A stretch of 64,000 bases of DNA from an uncultured Lachnobacterium sp. (GTDB lineage: Bacteria; Bacillota; Clostridia; Lachnospirales; Lachnospiraceae). The translations under genes were made by a program, and so were the position numbers. Below, one piece after another: positions 62,776 through 64,000 of this stretch (positions are counted from its first letter, which is position 1; every line of letters begins with the position of its first letter). Where the stretch lies: positions 1 through 64,000 of the forward strand of contig URDU01000010.1 of assembly GCA_900546625.1 (NCBI GenBank), in the 5' to 3' direction. The notes beneath the pieces are model-generated. The model was not told where the DNA came from, ran no database searches, and worked only from the letters and a program-made list of their open reading frames with translations.

Positions 62776-64000
62776 GCCACCGAATTTTTTGCGCTTTCTG
62801 TACTCGCTTGGACTCATTCCACAGATCATCTTAAACTGCTGTCCAAAATACGATACATTATCAATGCCTACCTTCTCACAAATCTGGTTAACCTTCATAT
62901 TGGTGGTCTCAAGCAGTCTCTTTGCCTCATCTATACGCTGAGAGATAATGTAATGACTGACTGTATCCCCTGTCGACTGCTTGAAAATGAGACTCAAATA
63001 CCCCGGTGAAAGAAAGACCATATCAGCAAGGCTCTCCAGATTTATCTTCTCTGACAGATGCGCCTTGATATAGCTCTTGACCAGTGCAATATCCCTTCTG
63101 ATCTGCTTGTCATCTGTAGAGATATTTTCCTCGTAAATACAGAGATTTTCTTCTATAATATTGTATAAATCACTTAGCTGTTCTGCTTCAAAAAGCTTCT
63201 CGACCTGTTTCTTGCCCTGTCCATAGACACTTCCATGAGCTGCATTGTACAGCTCGAGTGCAATCTCTGAAAAAACGAACTTCACAAAAGTCTCGGAATC
63301 CGATTTATTCTGAAACATCATGTGCTTCAAGTGCCCATACTCTTTTCTGACAAGCTCGATATCTCTCTTTCTGATGTACATAAGCAGCCTGTTTATGCAC
63401 TCCGTTCTCTCAGACTCATCACGCTCGACAAGCTCATCATCATCCTCGTAGTAGATGCCATTGTTGTCAGCAAAAAATCTGTTTTCCATAAGCTTTAGAA
63501 GCCTCTTACAGCTGTCGTGTATCTCATAGATATCACTTATACCGGAGCCCACGGCTATATAGCATTGCTGTCCATATACCTCAGTAAGCATATAGTATAT
63601 ACCCTCAGCCATATAGCTGGACCTGCTGTAATTATTCTCCCCAAGCAGGATGAGCACATAGTTGCCGCCCAGACTGACAGCCTCTGCCCTTGAAGCAAAT
63701 CTCTCTTTTATTCTATCAATGACTTTATCGGCGTTTTCCTTCCAAAATGCACTGTCTATCCACAAAAGCAGGATATTGCTCACAAACTCTACAGTATTTA
63801 GTTCATTCCTTTGTGCAAAGCTGATAAGCTCATCCATATACCGTCTGTTTCCTGTTGCGATATATTGCGACAACAAAAATCCACACACACAAACGGCCAT
63901 TTTGTTTTTTTGCTCTTCATTTTTTCTGCTATCATGTATCTCACAAATCATCTGTGCCATGCACGATACAATCTCAGTCGGTGCCACAGGCTTTAGGATA
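62767..64000 (-). CDS. AraC-type response regulator (YesN-like), cut by right edge
   Basis: About 411 codons are visible and continue beyond the window. The first visible residues ILKPVAPTEIVSCMAQMI are the end of a receiver domain, with the conserved K-P of the response-regulator fold. A middle domain of about 200 residues follows (VLILLGENNYSRSSYMAEGI, YYMLTEVYGQQCYIAVGSGI), a region that can look like a degenerate cyclase/GGDEF-like fold. The C-terminal AraC HTH pair (ESLADMVFLSPGYLSLIFKQ, VNQICEKVGIDNVSYFGQQF) ends SPSEYRKRKKFGGGA. Paired sensor kinase not seen. Such regulators control carbohydrate transport systems in Lachnospiraceae. Confidence 0.85.
   Translation of the reverse strand, partial: ILKPVAPTEIVSCMAQMICEIHDSRKNEEQKNKMAVCVCGFLLSQYIATGNRRYMDELISFAQRNELNTVEFVSNILLLWIDSAFWKENADKVIDRIKERFASRAEAVSLGGNYVLILLGENNYSRSSYMAEGIYYMLTEVYGQQCYIAVGSGISDIYEIHDSCKRLLKLMENRFFADNNGIYYEDDDELVERDESERTECINRLLMYIRKRDIELVRKEYGHLKHMMFQNKSDSETFVKFVFSEIALELYNAAHGSVYGQGKKQVEKLFEAEQLSDLYNIIEENLCIYEENISTDDKQIRRDIALVKSYIKAHLSEKINLESLADMVFLSPGYLSLIFKQSTGDTVSHYIISQRIDEAKRLLETTNMKVNQICEKVGIDNVSYFGQQFKMICGMSPSEYRKRKKFGGGA

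Overview
The window comes from a low-GC Gram-positive chromosome, most probably a Lachnospiraceae close to Agathobacter (Eubacterium) rectale or Roseburia. The support is AGGAGG-type ribosome sites, consensus TTGACA/TATAAT promoters, a Spo0A DNA-binding domain, a GGGtGRT/NifU-like pair, a YtrA-type ABC operon, a LacL/LacM beta-galactosidase and a Gram-positive type IV pilus locus. The genus is inference. Most genes lie on the minus strand.

Layout. (1) 1-6300 is an accessory island on the minus strand: a 5'-truncated NeuA-like cytidylyltransferase, a SIMPL protein, an ADP-ribosylglycohydrolase, a small hypothetical, a macro-domain/HTH protein, an AlkZ-related protein, a PD-(D/E)XK-type protein, an Abi_C-like protein and mobile-element debris. 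(2) 6300-12840 is a beta-galactoside locus: two AraC regulators, a GPH sugar symporter and lacL-lacM, tied together by a repeated 17-bp motif. (3) 12850-14340 holds a PBECR4-type nuclease gene preceded by a strongly predicted structured RNA with its own promoter and terminator, and an orphan RelB/DinJ antitoxin. (4) 14370-27900 is mainly housekeeping: GGGtGRT/NifU-like pair, hexapeptide protein, topoisomerase III with five C-terminal repeats, a degenerate AAA ATPase, a MATE exporter, asd, argH, queH and an HD phosphohydrolase. (5) 28000-32400 has a YtrA-type GntR/ABC operon, tRNA-Thr(CGT) and remnants of a mobile element (Rpn nuclease, ParM fragment, 48-aa peptide). (6) 32500-40430 has a polyamine transporter (XRE-cupin regulator, potA, potB, potC-potD fusion), a DUF5688 gene, glgA and a Spo0A-like regulator with a degenerate receiver and tandem 0A boxes. 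(7) 40440-45000 has a heterodimeric ABC exporter and a toxin-antitoxin remnant.

(8) 45100-60350 is a type IV pilus/pseudopilus operon read right to left: pilin, prepilin peptidase, PilM-PilN fusion, PilO, four prepilin-like minor subunits and a 1668-residue exported protein. No PilB/PilC/PilT/secretin is present in the window. (9) 60590-62780 has two related palindromic repeats in opposite orientation flanking an Rpn-family gene. (10) The right edge cuts an AraC-type response regulator.

The points most worth follow-up are the structured RNA at about 13640-13808, the pilus operon ending in a giant exported protein, the receiver-degenerate Spo0A paralogue with 0A boxes over its own promoter, and the inverted repeats around the Rpn gene. 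All assignments come from reading the sequence; no search was run.
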